Assembly: GCA_022572865.1 (NCBI GenBank)
Contig: JACZVB010000056.1
Location: 1 to 7,604, forward strand
Reading direction: 5' to 3'
Length of the DNA: 7,604 nt
Source: Chloroflexota bacterium
Lineage (GTDB): Bacteria > Chloroflexota > Dehalococcoidia > Plut-88900
The position numbers and the translations under genes were made by a program. How positions within the stretch are numbered: the first letter of the stretch is position 1; each line of letters opens with the position of its first letter. This document shows positions 6,560 through 7,604 of this stretch, piece by piece. The notes beneath the pieces were generated by a model that was given only the letters and a program-made list of their open reading frames with translations, had not been told where the DNA came from and did not search any database.

Positions 6560-7604
6560 GTGACCCCTGTGGAGAAGTCCGCGGCTTATCGCTGGGGCAT
6601 TCTCGGACTGTTCACCTTCGGATTCTCCCTGGTGCTGGTCGCCATGACCTCCCTGGGCCTACTCCTTCCCCAAATCTCGGAAGAGCTTTCCCTCTCTCCC
6701 TCGGAACAGGGCTGGCTGGGTTCATCTGTCCTCTTTGGAAACGTCCTCTTCTCGGTTCCCATCAACTGGTGGGTATCCAGGTATCGGCCCTGGAGGACCG
6801 CCGCCGTCTCGTTTCTGGCCGGGACCATATTCATCGCCATCGGGGGCTGGGCCCCCACCTTTGCCGTTCTCCTCATCGCCCGCATAGGGCTGGGGATGGT
6901 GCAGCAGGCCAGCCAGTCACCCCGAACCCTGCTCGTGATCCAGTGGGTATCCCACAAGAATATTGGGGCCGCCAACGGCTTCACCATTAGCATCGTGGAC
7001 GTGCTGATGGGAACGGGATTGGTATTCATCCCTCTGCTGATGGGCTGGGTGGGGGGCTGGCGTAATACCATGTACACCTGGGCCGGGATAAGCCTCTTCG
7101 CAGCCATCCTCTGGATAAGCCTGGGTAAGGACAGAGAGACGGCTGACTACAGGAGACAGATGCGGGCCCGGGGCGATGCTCCCCTGGCCAAAATCCTTAA
7201 ATACAGGGAGGTGTGGTTTATCTGCCTGGCTGTGTTTGGCATCCTGCTGACCAGAATGGCCTTCAGCAACTTCTGGCCCACCTTTATGCAGGAGGAATAC
7301 GCCATCAAGGCTACCACCGTTGGATTGATGCTGGGCGTAGTCTCCTTTGCCATGGCCCCCTCGGAGCTGCTCATGGTGGTGTTGCCCTTCGTCGCCCGGC
7401 ACAGGACCACCGTTCTCATGCTGTGCGGCGTCAGCCAGTGCCTGTCTTATGTGGGACTGATTTCCACCGGGTCCGTACCCCTGCTTTTCCTGCTCTCCAT
7501 CGTAAACGGCATCGGATTCGGGTTTTTCCCCCTGCTGATGACCATGATATTCGATCTTCCCGACATCAAACCCAGGGAGGTGGCAATCTCCTCGTCCATC
7601 GTAT
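6560..7604 (+). CDS. MFS transporter, tandem paralog 2 (3' end outside window)
   Basis: The frame is open from GTG 6560 to the window end: 348 complete codons, about five sixths of the expected length. Helices, central loop and signature loops parallel the upstream transporter. Residues 34-79 match 36 of 46 residues of paralog 1 (36-81), including EQGWLGSS, and the diverged motif-A loop NWWVSRYRPWR (69-79) is shared. The central loop GKDRETADYRRQM and the second-half LPDIKPREV (333-341) also correspond. It is an inner-membrane MFS carrier of unknown substrate. The two genes arose by tandem duplication or are related neighbours that then diverged. They could form a pair with different substrates or opposite directions, but the sequence does not say. 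The start is backed by a good ribosome-binding site and by N-terminal alignment with paralog 1. No frameshift or stop is seen up to the edge. Confidence 0.92.
   Translation, partial: MTPVEKSAAYRWGILGLFTFGFSLVLVAMTSLGLLLPQISEELSLSPSEQGWLGSSVLFGNVLFSVPINWWVSRYRPWRTAAVSFLAGTIFIAIGGWAPTFAVLLIARIGLGMVQQASQSPRTLLVIQWVSHKNIGAANGFTISIVDVLMGTGLVFIPLLMGWVGGWRNTMYTWAGISLFAAILWISLGKDRETADYRRQMRARGDAPLAKILKYREVWFICLAVFGILLTRMAFSNFWPTFMQEEYAIKATTVGLMLGVVSFAMAPSELLMVVLPFVARHRTTVLMLCGVSQCLSYVGLISTGSVPLLFLLSIVNGIGFGFFPLLMTMIFDLPDIKPREVAISSSIV

Overview
This 7.6 kb window is a gene-dense, moderately GC-rich stretch of a bacterial chromosome. It looks like the catabolic accessory genome of a free-living heterotroph. 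The gene mix (amidase tail, metal-dependent amidohydrolase, flavin/folate N-demethylase, paralogous MFS carriers) and the hairpin-type intergenic repeats resemble Dehalococcoidia/SAR202-like Chloroflexota. That placement is an impression from protein style, not something proved here. No rRNA, tRNA, CRISPR array or transposase was seen.

Layout: (1) 1-228, plus strand: the C-terminal 75 residues of an amidase-signature enzyme that begins outside the window. (2) 229-387: a gap between convergent genes holding two strong hairpin repeats. (3) 388-4887, minus strand, read right to left: an 815-residue FAD-dependent oxidoreductase fused to a GcvT-type folate domain (dimethylglycine/sarcosine oxidase-like), then radC, then a 378-residue amidohydrolase. 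(4) 4888-5175: a divergent intergenic region with a second dispersed repeat and plausible promoters facing both ways. (5) 5176-6429 and 6560-7604, plus strand: two tandem paralogous MFS transporters, both with GTG starts. The second runs off the window end.

How the genes may work together: the flavoprotein probably oxidises an N-methyl amine (dimethylglycine, sarcosine or a relative) and passes the one-carbon unit to tetrahydrofolate. The amidase and amidohydrolase could process amide or ring-derived carboxylic substrates, and the MFS pair could import or export the small organic compound. The substrate cannot be read from sequence. radC lies between the catabolic genes, close behind the flavoprotein gene, and may be co-transcribed with it although it has no obvious metabolic link.

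I do not see an undescribed defence, mobile or RNA system. The points most worth a second look are the related repeats bracketing the minus-strand block, the radC context, the diverged motif A shared by both MFS paralogs, the altered N-terminal metal site of the amidohydrolase, and a 9-bp direct repeat bracketing its predicted promoter.
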